From the NCBI GenBank assembly GCA_938017795.1, contig CALIJZ010000001.1, positions 1 through 36,744 of the forward strand: DNA of 36,744 nt, read 5' to 3'. This document shows positions 1 through 8,696 of the stretch, in pieces. The DNA comes from an uncultured Bacteriovoracaceae bacterium. Lineage in GTDB: Bacteria > Bdellovibrionota > Bacteriovoracia > Bacteriovoracales > Bacteriovoracaceae. The first letter of the stretch is position 1, and every line of letters begins with the position of its first letter. Made by a program: the position numbers and the translations under genes. The notes under the pieces were generated by a model that was not told where the DNA came from, ran no database searches, and worked only from the letters and a program-made list of their open reading frames with translations.

Positions 1-99
1 GTAACCTAGTAAGTGGGATAAATCAGATTGTGATAAACCTTGTGGGTGAGACAACCTTTTTGATTTAATTAGTGCAGCTATGTGCGTGAACTTTCTCAT
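1..99 (-). CDS. Helix-turn-helix protein, 5' part only
   Basis: A minus-strand reading frame starts with ATG at 99-97 and stays open to the left edge, giving 33 residues (MRKFTHIAALIKSKRL at the start). It is preceded at a 7-nt spacing by GGAG (110-107), a good ribosome binding site. The visible residues contain a pattern typical of the first two helices of a Cro/C1 (XRE) type DNA-binding domain (GLSQSDLSHLLGY, residues 21-33). The gene is divergent from coaD, with a 110-bp intergenic space. The function and target cannot be judged from so short a piece; the XRE assignment is an inference from the helix pattern. Confidence 0.55.
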   Translation of the reverse strand, partial: MRKFTHIAALIKSKRLSHPQGLSQSDLSHLLGY

Positions 100-209
100 T
101 CGTAAACTCCTTTAATTTGCAGTCCCATTATTATCAATAAAATTTAAGATGTCATTGGATAAATTAAATTATTTTGATCTTTTCTTTCAGATGAAATACT
201 AATGACTTA

Positions 210-719
210 ATGGGAAATGGAAAGAATAAAAATAAAAAAATTATAGTTTATCCAATCAGTGCAAGTCCTCCTACATGGGGTCATGCGGATATTATGATGC
301 GAGCTGCTCATAAATTCGATCATGTCTACTGGGTCGCAGCAAAGAATAGCCAAAAGCTACCGATCTTTAATGACCTTGAAAGAACAGAAATGATGCAATC
401 GTACGTGAATTACTACCAATTAGAAAATGTCACAGTCGACTCACACAGTGGTGCAATGATTAGATATGCGAATGACAAACAGGCAAAATTTCTTTTACGA
501 GGCTTAAGAAATACTTCTGATTTTCACAAAGAACTTGAATTAGCTGCAGGAAATAGAGGGATTGATAAAGAGGTAGAAACTATTTGTATGTTTTCTAAAC
601 CTCACTTTGCAACAATTAGTTCATCACTTGTTAGAGAACTTGCTGGTTTAAATGAAAGAATAGATCAATATGTTTTACCATCGATTGTTAGCAGAGTTTT
701 AGAAAAACTTAAAACATAA
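210..719 (+). CDS. coaD: Pantetheine-phosphate adenylyltransferase
   Basis: CoaD transfers AMP from ATP to 4'-phosphopantetheine to give dephospho-CoA, the penultimate step of coenzyme A synthesis, in the cytoplasm. At 169 residues it has the family's usual length. The nucleotidyltransferase signature is visible as PTWGH (residues 21-25, the T/HxGH motif), followed by RGLR (97-100) and the C-terminal ISSSLVRE motif (136-143), all in the usual order. The glycine normally opening the first motif is replaced (SASPPTWGH). The start has no clear Shine-Dalgarno sequence but no better in-frame start exists. The 3' end overlaps the convergent outer-membrane barrel gene by 11 nt, with no terminator hairpin between them. 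Confidence 0.9.
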   Translation: MGNGKNKNKKIIVYPISASPPTWGHADIMMRAAHKFDHVYWVAAKNSQKLPIFNDLERTEMMQSYVNYYQLENVTVDSHSGAMIRYANDKQAKFLLRGLRNTSDFHKELELAAGNRGIDKEVETICMFSKPHFATISSSLVRELAGLNERIDQYVLPSIVSRVLEKLKT

Positions 720-1470
720 ACCCAATTGATCCAATAATATCGTAACTTCTAACAAACTCTGTTGTTTCAGTATGAGATGATGAAGTACTTGATGTAGCAA
801 CATTATTAAAATCAAGAGAAGGTATCGTTGCAAGATAGTTTATAAAATCTAGTTTGATTTTTATATTATCTGTTAAATGCCACTTAAATTGAAACTTCCA
901 ATTAAAAGATACAGTAGAATCAGTTTCGTAAGTATCACTAAGATTATTTGTTGCGGCTTTAGTATTGTGAGAATACTTATTCCAAGAAGCCCCAAGTCCA
1001 AAACCTAAATCAACATAGAAAATTAAGTTAAATGTATTAATTTTTCCATAAAAAGGAGTATAGAGAACATTTGCTCCCATCATATTATCCCAACGCACAA
1101 CATGTGGGAGAACAATATTACTTTGTCCACCACTAGTATTTAACGAAGTCTGTCTAAAGACTGCATTATAGGCTCCATTTTCAGAGCTCATGTAGTGATG
1201 ATAAAAAGCTTCAATTGCCCACTCTTCAGAGAAATAATACCCTAACGTACCATTGAGCATAGTTACATTTTGAAACTCAGATAATTTATGATCACCAAAT
1301 CCTGCACTTATAAAGAATCTTCCTTCATTTTCATGAATCTTATCTTGAAGAACAAAAACCTCTTTCTTTGGATCTAGCCATCTATATTTATAGACATCTT
1401 TGAGGCCCGCAAAAGTATTTAAGGATATGAATAGTATTGTTACAAGTGACAGTTTTTTAGTGGATATCAA
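709..1470 (-). CDS. Outer-membrane beta-barrel protein, GltH/CglE-like
   Basis: This 253-residue protein starts with an apparent signal peptide (hydrophobic residues 8-21, ending TFAG) and then consists of alternating hydrophobic/aromatic strands. It ends in Phe (GSIGFMF), the usual outer-membrane porin-type terminus. The TTG start at 1470 is chosen because GGGAGGA lies 5 nt upstream (1482-1476). The gene overlaps the preceding small gene by 14 nt and is the last of the gliding-type operon. In Myxococcus, Glt clusters carry beta-barrel proteins (GltA, GltB, GltH) that link the motor to the outer membrane. I assign this one to that role by position and barrel character, not by a specific motif. 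Confidence 0.6.
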   Translation of the reverse strand: MISTKKLSLVTILFISLNTFAGLKDVYKYRWLDPKKEVFVLQDKIHENEGRFFISAGFGDHKLSEFQNVTMLNGTLGYYFSEEWAIEAFYHHYMSSENGAYNAVFRQTSLNTSGGQSNIVLPHVVRWDNMMGANVLYTPFYGKINTFNLIFYVDLGFGLGASWNKYSHNTKAATNNLSDTYETDSTVSFNWKFQFKWHLTDNIKIKLDFINYLATIPSLDFNNVATSSTSSSHTETTEFVRSYDIIGSIGFMF

Positions 1471-1705
1471 TTAAATCCTCCCTAATATAATCATCAAAAT
1501 CTTTTCTTATAAAATTTTTGATTTGAAATTTTACTCTTTTATCAGCATTACTTGTTAAATCTCCCGGAGATAATAACTGTCCTTGAACTTCTAAAGCGTC
1601 AAAGTCAAAATACTCTTCTTTTTTGTATTTATACTCAACTTTATCTCCACCTTCTTGGGAATAAGTTAAAGATGAAAAAAGAAATAATATTATAAAATAT
1701 TTCAA
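1457..1705 (-). CDS. Small secreted protein of the gliding operon, CglF-like
   Basis: I place the start at TTG 1705-1703. This TTG overlaps the TGA of the upstream TPR gene and has AAGG 7 nt before it. That start gives an 82-residue protein with a clean signal peptide (MKYFIILFLFSSLTYSQ); a longer frame opening at 1729 would put eight charged or polar residues before it. The mature part is short and charged, with a central LEVQGQLLSPGDL segment (about residues 38-50). Small secreted proteins of this style (CglF of Myxococcus) occur in glt gene sets next to a barrel protein. The resemblance is from memory of the family and is moderate. It likely works in the periplasm or at the outer membrane. 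Confidence 0.5.
   Translation of the reverse strand: MKYFIILFLFSSLTYSQEGGDKVEYKYKKEEYFDFDALEVQGQLLSPGDLTSNADKRVKFQIKNFIRKDFDDYIREDLIDIH
1476..1482 (-). promoter_or_regulatory. Strong ribosome binding site for a TTG start
   Basis: GGGAGGA on the minus strand lies 5 nt before the TTG at 1470-1468. It sits inside the 3' end of the preceding small gene and fixes the start of the barrel gene at a TTG codon; no ATG lies near it. Confidence 0.65.
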
Positions 1706-3078
1706 AATGCAGCCTTCTTTCCTTTGCACGAACTTTCAATGAGAGGGATATAGTTTCCTAGCTCATCTGCCCAAAATTCACCCTCAAAGTTATATATGTG
1801 CTGACTTCTCTTTCTCTTATAATTATAAACTAACTCTTTTGAAGTTCGCCTTCTCTTCTTTTTCTTATTTTTTTTATCATAAAGTTCATTTTTTAAATAA
1901 GTATAAATGTCTAATTCCATTTCACTCATAATATTACTGACTCTGATAATTTCTTTTGCAAAACCTACAAATTTAACCTTGATATACATATTATAAAATT
2001 TCACAAAATCAGCTTTTGCAGATCTAAAAGCTCGTTTGTCTGATAGCTTTGTTTTCTTCTCTTCTTTTTTTAAGATTTTATAATGATATTCTAAGATCTT
2101 TATTCCTGGCTTCATGGCTAGAACATCATACATTTTGCTAATGAAGTCTTTCTTGTACTTTTTCTTCTTCTTTTTCCTAGTTTTCATATAATCAAGAAAC
2201 GGAAAAGATCTATTTGTTTTTAAGTCAAAACTTTTCTGGAAGTGTTGAAGCTTTTTCCGAACATTTTTATCGAAATTTTGGATAATCTTGATTGTTTCAT
2301 CGTAATCACATAGTCGTAAATAAGTTATTGCTTTAACAAATTCTGTTTCGGGTAAAAAATAATTATCTAATAAAGGAGCCTGAAAAGTTAAGTTTCTCCC
2401 TACAGCTCTATTATAATTTTTTAATCTAAAGTAGGGCCAAGAAGAATTAAATAGAAGGTGAGGAAATTGATAAGATCTAGAATCAATTCTTTTAAAGTGA
2501 GCAACCGATTTTTTTATTTTTCCTTGTTTATAATAAGCTCTAGGTATTAAGATTTCACATGTATCATGGATATAAGCTCTAAAAGCTGCCGTTACCCCTC
2601 TTACTTTCGATGGACTAACTCTGGCTCCTCTTGATGAAAGCTTGACACATTTTTTTGCTAGCTTAATAGCCTTAGACACTTTTCCATTAATTTCGTAAAG
2701 AGAAGCTAAATTAAGCAAAGATTGAAGATAAAAATTACTACCCTTTGAGACCTTCGAAAAATATTTGATTGCCTGCTTATCTTTTTTCAAGAAAAACATT
2801 TTTTTTGCTTTAACATAATTAACAACCGGAGATGAACCCATTTTATTTAAGTCTTTAATAGATAAATCAAGAAATGCATAGATTCCAGTTTTAGGGACAA
2901 TTCTTTCCATAAGTGAAGCTATCTTCTTTCCACTAGTTCTTCCAATTGCTCTTTTTAAATATACAGATGCTACAAAATACTTTTTTTGTGAAACTGCTTT
3001 GGCTGCCTTGTTATAACTAGCGTGAACATTTATTGAGAAGAATTGGAAAATAAAAAGAATGAATATTTTTTTCATCAT
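1702..3078 (-). CDS. Secreted, strongly basic TPR-like protein
   Basis: This 458-residue protein begins with a signal peptide (MMKKIFILFIF, probable cleavage after NVHA, near residue 20) and should be periplasmic. Helical repeats resembling tetratricopeptide repeats run from about residue 25 to 230 (for example AIKYFSKVSKGSNFYLQSLLNLASLYEING is two such helices, described here in part). The C-terminal half holds very basic tracts, including a run of six lysines near residue 303 and KKNKKKKRRR near 405. It follows the FHA gene by one base and overlaps the small secreted gene, so it is co-translated. TPR proteins are scaffolds in Glt machines; I cannot match it to one particular Glt protein. 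Confidence 0.6.
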   Translation of the reverse strand: MMKKIFILFIFQFFSINVHASYNKAAKAVSQKKYFVASVYLKRAIGRTSGKKIASLMERIVPKTGIYAFLDLSIKDLNKMGSSPVVNYVKAKKMFFLKKDKQAIKYFSKVSKGSNFYLQSLLNLASLYEINGKVSKAIKLAKKCVKLSSRGARVSPSKVRGVTAAFRAYIHDTCEILIPRAYYKQGKIKKSVAHFKRIDSRSYQFPHLLFNSSWPYFRLKNYNRAVGRNLTFQAPLLDNYFLPETEFVKAITYLRLCDYDETIKIIQNFDKNVRKKLQHFQKSFDLKTNRSFPFLDYMKTRKKKKKKYKKDFISKMYDVLAMKPGIKILEYHYKILKKEEKKTKLSDKRAFRSAKADFVKFYNMYIKVKFVGFAKEIIRVSNIMSEMELDIYTYLKNELYDKKNKKKKRRRTSKELVYNYKRKRSQHIYNFEGEFWADELGNYIPLIESSCKGKKAAF

Positions 3079-3079
3079 A

Positions 3080-5206
3080 CTAAAACTTTGGTTCCATATT
3101 CAAAGGTTGTTTTACTTTTACTATTCCGCCACCTTTAGGTTTAGGAAATTGAATTCCTAGCAATACAGTATTAAAACATGTTAAACCTTTGGAAGTTAAA
3201 TTAAAAGCTCGTGACTTAATGTTAGGAGATTGAACTCGACCTTGTCCTGTAATAGTAAACCTGAGTTCTAAGGTTGTCCCTAATTTCTTAGAGATTCGCT
3301 CAAGCTCTTGTTCATAACAATAACTAAATTGCGGCATATGTTGTCTTAAAATATTTTGAATTAATCTTGGATCTAAACTCCCTAACAAGACAGTTCTTGT
3401 GCCTGTTCCATTTCCTACTGCTCCAATTCCACCAGTACCGAAACCTTTCCCCCCACTGTTAATAGAAGACCCAGTACCAAAGCTCCCTTGAGCTTTACCA
3501 ATATCTCCAATTCCAGCACTATTGGCCCTAACTGTTCCAACACTTGCTCCTGAAATACTACCAGCTCTACTAGCAGATAAATCTGTACTTTGAGTATCAT
3601 CATAACTTACTGCAGATGTATCATTATTTACTTTATTTAAGAGTTTCGAAAACTTTCCCTTTAACTTTGAAAATCTACCAAGGTTTGACTTCTTTAGCTT
3701 CTCAGCTGCAGACAATTTAGGAGGTTGAGGAATAGTTACTGGCGTTACTACTTTTCTAGGTGGAGCTGGTGCTTTTGGTTTTGGCTTAGGCTTAGGGGCT
3801 GCTACTGCTTGTGGTCGAGTTGTTTGTGGAGGTCGAGTAGTTCTAGGCGGCCTCGTTGTAGGCGGCCTTGTTGTAGGAGGCCTCGTTGTAGGAGGTCTCG
3901 TTGTTGTTGCTCTTGTAGTAGTTGTTGTCGTTCGTTTTATTTTCTTTCTAATTAAAATTCTATCAATCTCTTCCGGAATATCTTTCTTTTCTTTGGCTAA
4001 AGAACCAATTGAAATAGATAGCAAGGTAAGTCCAACCCACAAGAGAGAAAAAGTAAAAATTAATCCAAATAAAAATTTATCTTGCTCGTACCATTTAGGA
4101 GCAATTGTCTTGGGAGGCGTTCGTGTTTTTCTTAAATAGAGATTCATTACATCTTTATTTAATTTAATAACTTGATCATCTTCTATGGGAATATTTTTTT
4201 CGAACTCAAAAGGATTTTCAATTCTTCCATCTGAATCATAAACTTCATACTCTAATCCAACAACTTCATTTAAAAAAAACTTATCTTTTTTGATCGTTAC
4301 AATTTCTTTATCTAATCCAAAGCTTTCAAGAGGCACTGCCATAACTTTATTTTTTGGATTACCTTTTTTCTCTACATCTGCAGTTAAATTTAAACTGGAA
4401 TAGCTAGAATTTGTATAATCAATCTCATGAATATAGTTGCCAAAAGTCATTGTAGATTCAATTGATGGTCTATTGTCAGCAAAATTTAAAGATTTTCTAT
4501 GAACATCTTCTTCAAATATAAACTCAGTAAAAGCAAATTCAGGAAACAATTCCAAAATAGCCCGCCCATCACTTTCTTCTCTGAGTCTTATCTCGTGGTC
4601 AAAACGATCTTCTTCAGTTTCAAATAATTCTTCAAAAGCCGCTTTCTCATTTATAGTCTCGGTACTATCTTCCTTATCGCTTGGTATGATAAATGAACTA
4701 TCATCTAATGAACTAGGACTATCTTCACTCTCTGAGTTTTCTACTTTTCCTTCCAAGTTTCTTTTAACAAAGTTTTCTGTTGATTCTTCTTTAACTTCAA
4801 TTTCGTTAACAGGATTATGTGAAAAATTGTTCACTACTGCGGTGCTATTTAAAAGGTCTTTAGTTGTAGGAGGAAGAACAGGTGAATCTACCTTTGGAGC
4901 CTCTTTTTTGGTTACGACACGAACGAACTCATATCTAACAGACCCAAACTTGATTTTATCACCTTCACCAAGAATTGCTCTACTGATTTTTTGATCGTTT
5001 ACAAAAGTTCCATTACTACTTCCAAGGTCAACCAAAATAATATTGTCAGCTTTTTTTACAATTGAGGCATGAATGAATGATAAAAAGTGGTTATCTACCA
5101 AAATATCGCTACTTTCTGCTCGGCCAATAACCTTTACCCTATTTGTTGGAATGATCGAAGGATATTCCTGAACAACTGGTTTTAAAAAATAATAATCTTG
5201 GCTCAA
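3080..5206 (-). CDS. gltG: FHA-domain transmembrane protein, GltG/PglI type
   Basis: A 708-residue protein with a cytoplasmic FHA domain at about residues 20-97 (GRAESS at 28-33, SFIHA at 43-47, LGSSNGTFVN at 61-70), the phosphothreonine-binding fold. An acidic Ser/Glu-rich linker (100-210) and a second domain (about 215-360) follow, then one membrane helix (378-400). The periplasmic part has a TTRPP repeat tract (435-466), KPKPKPK, a Gly/Ser-rich stretch (545-605), and a C-terminal AgmX/PglI-type domain (612-705) with Cys630 and Cys677, which could form a disulfide. This domain order is that of GltG in the Myxococcus gliding complex, which spans the inner membrane and couples the motor to periplasmic parts. 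The start is TTG with AAGG upstream. Confidence 0.75.
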   Translation of the reverse strand: MSQDYYFLKPVVQEYPSIIPTNRVKVIGRAESSDILVDNHFLSFIHASIVKKADNIILVDLGSSNGTFVNDQKISRAILGEGDKIKFGSVRYEFVRVVTKKEAPKVDSPVLPPTTKDLLNSTAVVNNFSHNPVNEIEVKEESTENFVKRNLEGKVENSESEDSPSSLDDSSFIIPSDKEDSTETINEKAAFEELFETEEDRFDHEIRLREESDGRAILELFPEFAFTEFIFEEDVHRKSLNFADNRPSIESTMTFGNYIHEIDYTNSSYSSLNLTADVEKKGNPKNKVMAVPLESFGLDKEIVTIKKDKFFLNEVVGLEYEVYDSDGRIENPFEFEKNIPIEDDQVIKLNKDVMNLYLRKTRTPPKTIAPKWYEQDKFLFGLIFTFSLLWVGLTLLSISIGSLAKEKKDIPEEIDRILIRKKIKRTTTTTTRATTTRPPTTRPPTTRPPTTRPPRTTRPPQTTRPQAVAAPKPKPKPKAPAPPRKVVTPVTIPQPPKLSAAEKLKKSNLGRFSKLKGKFSKLLNKVNNDTSAVSYDDTQSTDLSASRAGSISGASVGTVRANSAGIGDIGKAQGSFGTGSSINSGGKGFGTGGIGAVGNGTGTRTVLLGSLDPRLIQNILRQHMPQFSYCYEQELERISKKLGTTLELRFTITGQGRVQSPNIKSRAFNLTSKGLTCFNTVLLGIQFPKPKGGGIVKVKQPLNMEPKF
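3809..3904 (-). repeat. 15-bp tandem repeat coding TTRPP in gltG
   Basis: Residues 435-466 of the GltG-like protein are five TTRPP units plus a final TTRP, with a single Arg and Gln inserted near the end, written by an imperfect 15-bp DNA repeat. The tract is locally much richer in G and C than its surroundings. It lies just outside the membrane helix and probably forms a stiff polyproline-like, positively charged spacer across the periplasm. Confidence 0.85.
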
Positions 5207-5209
5207 TTT

Positions 5210-5896
5210 CTACCTTTGTAAGTTTTTAATATTACTTGAACTCCATTTGGAATTCTTTATTTCTCTTTCGAGTTCTTTTTTTAGTCCCAGAGACTTCAAA
5301 GCATATAAGTAATTTGTATAGTCATTTTCTTGTTTCAACGTTTTTTTATATGAACTCTTCATTTCATCTTTATTTTTTTCATAAAGATGGATCGCACCAT
5401 TTAGAGAGTGATTCTCTCCGTTTGTAACAATGGGCACTAAGTTTGCATCTAATTTATATGCTCCCTTATTTATTTGAGCTTGAATTTTATTGTGGGCATT
5501 AATTTTATTAGCTTTCGTCGCAGTGGATTTCTCAAACAAACTATAACTTCTGGAGTCATGGCCTAGTAAACTTTGAATAACTCCTAAATTATTTAAAATT
5601 TTATACTTTTGAGATGATTTCACTTTAGGATTGCTTAAAGCAGATTTATATAAGAAATAGGATCTTCTAATTTTTTTTTCATTAAAGCATTTCTGAGCTA
5701 GTTCTAATAATGAATCAACATCAACTTTTTTGGTTCCATTATCGCAATTTTGAACAGTTTCTTGAGTCGAACTACTTTCATCTCTAACAGACTTATTAGC
5801 AGTTTGACTACGTGACCTTGAAGGCCTTTCATCTTCTTGGGATGAAGAACACCCTAATAAGAGAACAATTATGAATTTAGAAATTAAAACTTTCAA
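5210..5896 (-). CDS. TPR lipoprotein, GltE/AglT-like
   Basis: A 228-residue protein with a lipoprotein signal: MKVLISKFIIVLLLGC, lipobox LLGC with Cys16. A Ser/Arg-rich linker follows, then helical repeats at about residues 55-170 resembling two or three TPRs (SYFLYKSALSNPKVKSSQ; LGVIQSLLGHDSRSYSLFEK). The TTG start at 5896 is supported by AGGAG (5907-5903) with 6 nt spacing. The gene overlaps the end of the large TPR gene by 20 nt and precedes the FHA gene by 3 nt. In Myxococcus the same order (large TPR protein GltD, small TPR lipoprotein GltE, then GltG) is known, so I infer the GltE role. Localisation: anchored to a membrane facing the periplasm. Confidence 0.6.
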   Translation of the reverse strand: MKVLISKFIIVLLLGCSSSQEDERPSRSRSQTANKSVRDESSSTQETVQNCDNGTKKVDVDSLLELAQKCFNEKKIRRSYFLYKSALSNPKVKSSQKYKILNNLGVIQSLLGHDSRSYSLFEKSTATKANKINAHNKIQAQINKGAYKLDANLVPIVTNGENHSLNGAIHLYEKNKDEMKSSYKKTLKQENDYTNYLYALKSLGLKKELEREIKNSKWSSSNIKNLQR

Positions 5897-8696
5897 AATT
5901 ATCTCCTCTATATATTATATAATTTGGTTCTCTCATCGTTTTATATCGTAATGAGATTCGTTTATTTAAATTACTATTTACTGCTTTTCTTACAACTAAG
6001 TGCTTTGCCCTAAAGGGATCAATGATTTCTTTTATAAGCCCCGCCAGCTCGTCTTTACTGGACCCTTCTTTAAATTTGATATTATTAAATACATCTAAAA
6101 AGTCACTGAACACTGTATTTTCAACAATTTTCTTGTAAAAAATTAGAACGGGTATTGAAGTATTCACATCGGTGACTCTCTTTAATCTTTTAGAAAATAA
6201 GTCTAAATTTTTCTCAACAACTTCTGCTACATTTTCATCGGTTAATTCTGACCTATTATAATCTAATTTGCTTGCTCCTAAAGTTGTAATCATTTTGTAT
6301 GTTTTAACTATCGAGTTTTGTGAAACCTGAAAAGCAGAGAGGTGAGCCTCTAAATCTTTGACAGGCTTAAGAAATTGCTTGGGCTCAACTGTTTCTAAAC
6401 TATTCATCAAATGAAGTAAGTATTGCTCTGTAAAACTTTGGATATCTTGAGAATTGTAAATTCTATTGTCGACTACTAATCTGGTAAATTCTTTTACCTC
6501 ACTAGGTTCATTCCAATTTAAGTACTCTAAACTTAGCTTCTTAAAGAGCTCTAGACTTGATTGAGAAACATTACACTTTTTACCAACATTATAAAGCTTA
6601 ACTAATCTGCTAAAATTACCTTTTGAAAAAAGCGACTCTTGTATAAGTTCAAAGTGTCTATTACGAGATTCTTTACCATCCTTACAATCTCTTGTGAAAA
6701 GTCTTTTCATGACTTTCATTGAAAATTCTTCATCGTGAAAAAGTTCTTTTTTAGCAACTTGTTCTATCTTTGCAGAATAATCCTTATAAAGCTCCGGTGT
6801 TGCTCCTGAAACAATTGCATTTAATACATTATAGGCTTTATCATTCGCTCCAGCTTTATTATATAAAACACTCGCATTAAAACCCGATATTAATCTATTA
6901 TTTAAATCAAGCTTTTTATCTTTAAAAAATGCATAAAGTTTATCTGCTTTTTCAAGATCTTGTCCATCCTTACCTTCTAACAAGCTATTAATTTTCTGAG
7001 TAGAAACTAGCTTATATCCTTCCCTTAACGCCTTCTGTAACTCAGAAGAAGCAGCAAGATTTGGCCTAGTATTTACGAATTGTTTTAACTTTTCATAAAA
7101 CTTAGAGTCATTATTTACTTCTTTTACTGAAATCAAGTTAAGAATCATAGCACTTGTTCTTTTAACATCTTTAGGATCAGTTTTATAAAAACTATCTGCT
7201 ATCTCTAAAGTTTTTGGATAATCTTTTTTCTTAAAAGCTTTATCATAAAGCCTTAAATAAATTGTTTTCTTAATTTCTTTATCGTTTCCAATTTTTAAGT
7301 AGTCATTAAAGTATGCAAGTTCCTTTTTAGATATTGTTTCTTTCTTTGAATTTTTCTTATCATAATAAGCCAAGATTTCCTCTAAGATTTTAACAGCATC
7401 TTTCTTTTTCTCTTTTTTATTTTTATAACTTTGATAAAGTCTTTCAAAAACTCTAATAGCTTTATCTTTTTGATTCAAAGAGTTATATATTTGAGCTAGT
7501 TTATAATCATAATCATCGCTTTCTTTCGGAGACATTTGTTTTAAAACTCTCACAATACTAATAGTATCTTCTAGGATTGGTGCAAAATATGAATCTTTTT
7601 CTTTAGTCTTTTTATCATTAATAAATTTAATATTATTATTCAATAGATCAATGTTTTTTTGTTTGAATTCTAATTTTTGATCTTTACTTAACCCACCTGT
7701 CTTATAAGATTTAAAGATTTTATCTCTCAGACTAATAACAACTTTTCGAGATTTTTTAAATTCCGAATCAACTAAATGGTTAAACATATCAACTCTAAAC
7801 TGTAATAGATCTTTCTTTTTATTCTTAGAACTCAAGTGAGATTCTATTCTTCTTACATGATTATCAAATTGTTTAAAGAAACCTTTACTATAAACATACT
7901 TTACAAAGGCTGTAAGAGATTCAACACTATCATCCCCTTTGTTTAAAATGAACTTTAGTCCACTATCAGGCTTACCTGCAAAAACATAAAATTCAGGAAT
8001 TTTTTTTCTACTTTGCATATAGAAATAATTTTGAGCATTTTTCTTTTTTGTCGTATTAAATATTTCTAGTAAATTTGATACTGACTTACCATATTCATCT
8101 TTTTTAAAGTAACACCAGGCTCTGTTATAGAGATATCTTTCTTTCCATTCAGAATTTCGATCAATTTTTAAGGCCATTGAGTAATACTGAATTGCCGGGG
8201 AAAACTTTGCATTATTATAATAATAATCAGCTAACTTTCCTGCTGCGACTGACTTTAGTCCTTTCTCTTTAATTTTAGTAACACCTTTTTTTAAATATAC
8301 CGGAATATTTGTATCCATTGGTTGATATTCAGCAATCATCAATCCATGTAAAAGGTAAAACTTGCCATCGTTTTCAAAATTTTTATACTTTCGACTTATT
8401 AAATCTCCAATTTCTCTTGATGCTTTAAAGTATTCAAAGTTATCACTTTTAGCCCGCTTTACAGCATTAGAGTTTTTATCTCGAAATTTTAGTTCTCTTA
8501 GTTTCTTTCCTTTGAACTTAAGGATTTCAATTCTTGAGTTATAGAGACGATAATAGTTTCGTGCATTTTTTGATTTAGCTACTAAAACCTCAGCAGCTTT
8601 TTTTTCTTTCTGTAGGATATATAAAATTTTTGCATCAATATTCGGTTGAGAATATATATTCAAAGACATTAAAATAAAAAATATTAGTTTTTTCAT
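5877..8696 (-). CDS. Large secreted TPR protein, GltD/AgmU-like
   Basis: A 939-residue protein with an N-terminal signal peptide (MKKLIFFILMSLNIYSQ) and a body that is almost entirely charged alpha-helix. TPR-type units are visible around residues 150-215 (AGKLADYYYNNAKFSPAIQYY; RAWCYFKKDEYGKSVSNLLE) and 400-425 (KLAQIYNSLNQKDKAIRVFERL). No catalytic motif is seen. Its start overlaps the stop of the second TolR-like gene by one base (TAATG), so translation is coupled. Size, export and position upstream of a TPR lipoprotein and an FHA/TonB-like protein match GltD (AgmU), the periplasmic scaffold of the Myxococcus gliding complex. The match is by architecture; sequence identity was not tested. 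Confidence 0.6.
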   Translation of the reverse strand: MKKLIFFILMSLNIYSQPNIDAKILYILQKEKKAAEVLVAKSKNARNYYRLYNSRIEILKFKGKKLRELKFRDKNSNAVKRAKSDNFEYFKASREIGDLISRKYKNFENDGKFYLLHGLMIAEYQPMDTNIPVYLKKGVTKIKEKGLKSVAAGKLADYYYNNAKFSPAIQYYSMALKIDRNSEWKERYLYNRAWCYFKKDEYGKSVSNLLEIFNTTKKKNAQNYFYMQSRKKIPEFYVFAGKPDSGLKFILNKGDDSVESLTAFVKYVYSKGFFKQFDNHVRRIESHLSSKNKKKDLLQFRVDMFNHLVDSEFKKSRKVVISLRDKIFKSYKTGGLSKDQKLEFKQKNIDLLNNNIKFINDKKTKEKDSYFAPILEDTISIVRVLKQMSPKESDDYDYKLAQIYNSLNQKDKAIRVFERLYQSYKNKKEKKKDAVKILEEILAYYDKKNSKKETISKKELAYFNDYLKIGNDKEIKKTIYLRLYDKAFKKKDYPKTLEIADSFYKTDPKDVKRTSAMILNLISVKEVNNDSKFYEKLKQFVNTRPNLAASSELQKALREGYKLVSTQKINSLLEGKDGQDLEKADKLYAFFKDKKLDLNNRLISGFNASVLYNKAGANDKAYNVLNAIVSGATPELYKDYSAKIEQVAKKELFHDEEFSMKVMKRLFTRDCKDGKESRNRHFELIQESLFSKGNFSRLVKLYNVGKKCNVSQSSLELFKKLSLEYLNWNEPSEVKEFTRLVVDNRIYNSQDIQSFTEQYLLHLMNSLETVEPKQFLKPVKDLEAHLSAFQVSQNSIVKTYKMITTLGASKLDYNRSELTDENVAEVVEKNLDLFSKRLKRVTDVNTSIPVLIFYKKIVENTVFSDFLDVFNNIKFKEGSSKDELAGLIKEIIDPFRAKHLVVRKAVNSNLNKRISLRYKTMREPNYIIYRGDNFESFNF

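Noticed and set aside
3725-3955. Cys/Arg-rich open frame on the plus strand
   Set aside because: It is the reverse of the TTRPP and KPKP repeat coding region of the FHA protein gene; composition (CRRPRCRRP) is a mirror of the repeat, and it has no ribosome binding site.
4686-4994. 102-codon plus-strand open frame inside the FHA protein gene
   Set aside because: Antisense shadow of the Ser/Glu-rich linker and FHA domain; no start signal and no domain.
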